Below are positions 5,242 to 5,247 of a stretch of 5,247 bases of DNA, in pieces; within the stretch, counting starts at the first letter, position 1, and every line of letters begins with the position of its first letter. The DNA comes from CAYPEL01 sp964409635 (GTDB lineage Bacteria > Pseudomonadota > Gammaproteobacteria > DSM-19610). The notes below the pieces were generated by a model that was given only the letters and a program-made list of their open reading frames with translations, made no database searches and was not told the DNA's origin. The position numbers and the translations under genes were made by a program. The DNA is taken from positions 1 to 5,247 of the forward strand of contig CAYPEL010000179.1 in assembly GCA_964409635.1 (NCBI GenBank). Direction: 5' to 3'.

Positions 5242-5247
5242 GGAACT

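Overview
The window looks like a chromosomal segment of a gammaproteobacterium of moderate GC content. Three things suggest this. The order birA - coaX - SPOR-domain gene - tRNA-Thr(UGU) is a conserved gammaproteobacterial arrangement; in relatives it normally leads into further tRNA genes and tuf. CoaX (type III pantothenate kinase) in that slot recalls Pseudomonas-like genomes rather than enterics. The 3' end of a PEP-CTERM/exosortase substrate gene at the left edge points to an environmental lineage. Genus cannot be assigned by eye.

Layout. Positions 2-130 (+) hold the last 42 codons of a protein with a VPVPA-type PEP-CTERM sorting tail, followed by a strong hairpin terminator (151-187) that is U-tailed on both strands. 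Positions 188-386 contain no gene but do contain a long imperfect inverted repeat. A complete tRNA-Thr(UGU) with encoded CCA lies on the minus strand at 387-462, with its own sigma70-type promoter at 486-514. Upstream of it, reading leftward, is a tight minus-strand operon: birA (1957-2934), coaX (1202-1960, 4-bp overlap with birA) and a small membrane-anchored protein with SPOR-like repeats (516-1214, 13-bp overlap with coaX). The divergent spacer 2935-3218 carries a 117-bp palindromic element with 34-nt arms and a separate perfect 8-bp palindrome. A 658-aa plus-strand gene (3219-5195) then encodes a class II aldolase fused to a short-chain dehydrogenase. The last 52 bases are non-coding and contain a second copy of the outer edge of the palindromic element.

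How the genes work together. BirA attaches biotin to carboxylase carrier domains and may repress biotin genes. CoaX starts coenzyme A synthesis from pantothenate. Both are cofactor housekeeping functions and are probably co-translated. The SPOR-like protein probably sits at the cytoplasmic membrane facing the periplasm. The aldolase-dehydrogenase fusion is a separate transcription unit; its layout suggests cleavage of a phosphorylated keto-sugar and oxidation or reduction of the aldehyde product, but no sugar-pathway neighbour is in view to identify the substrate.

No clear new system is present. The points most worth a second look are the palindromic intergenic element, the 23-bp repeat bracketing the aldolase-dehydrogenase gene, and the apparent break of the usual tRNA-tuf cluster immediately downstream of tRNA-Thr.
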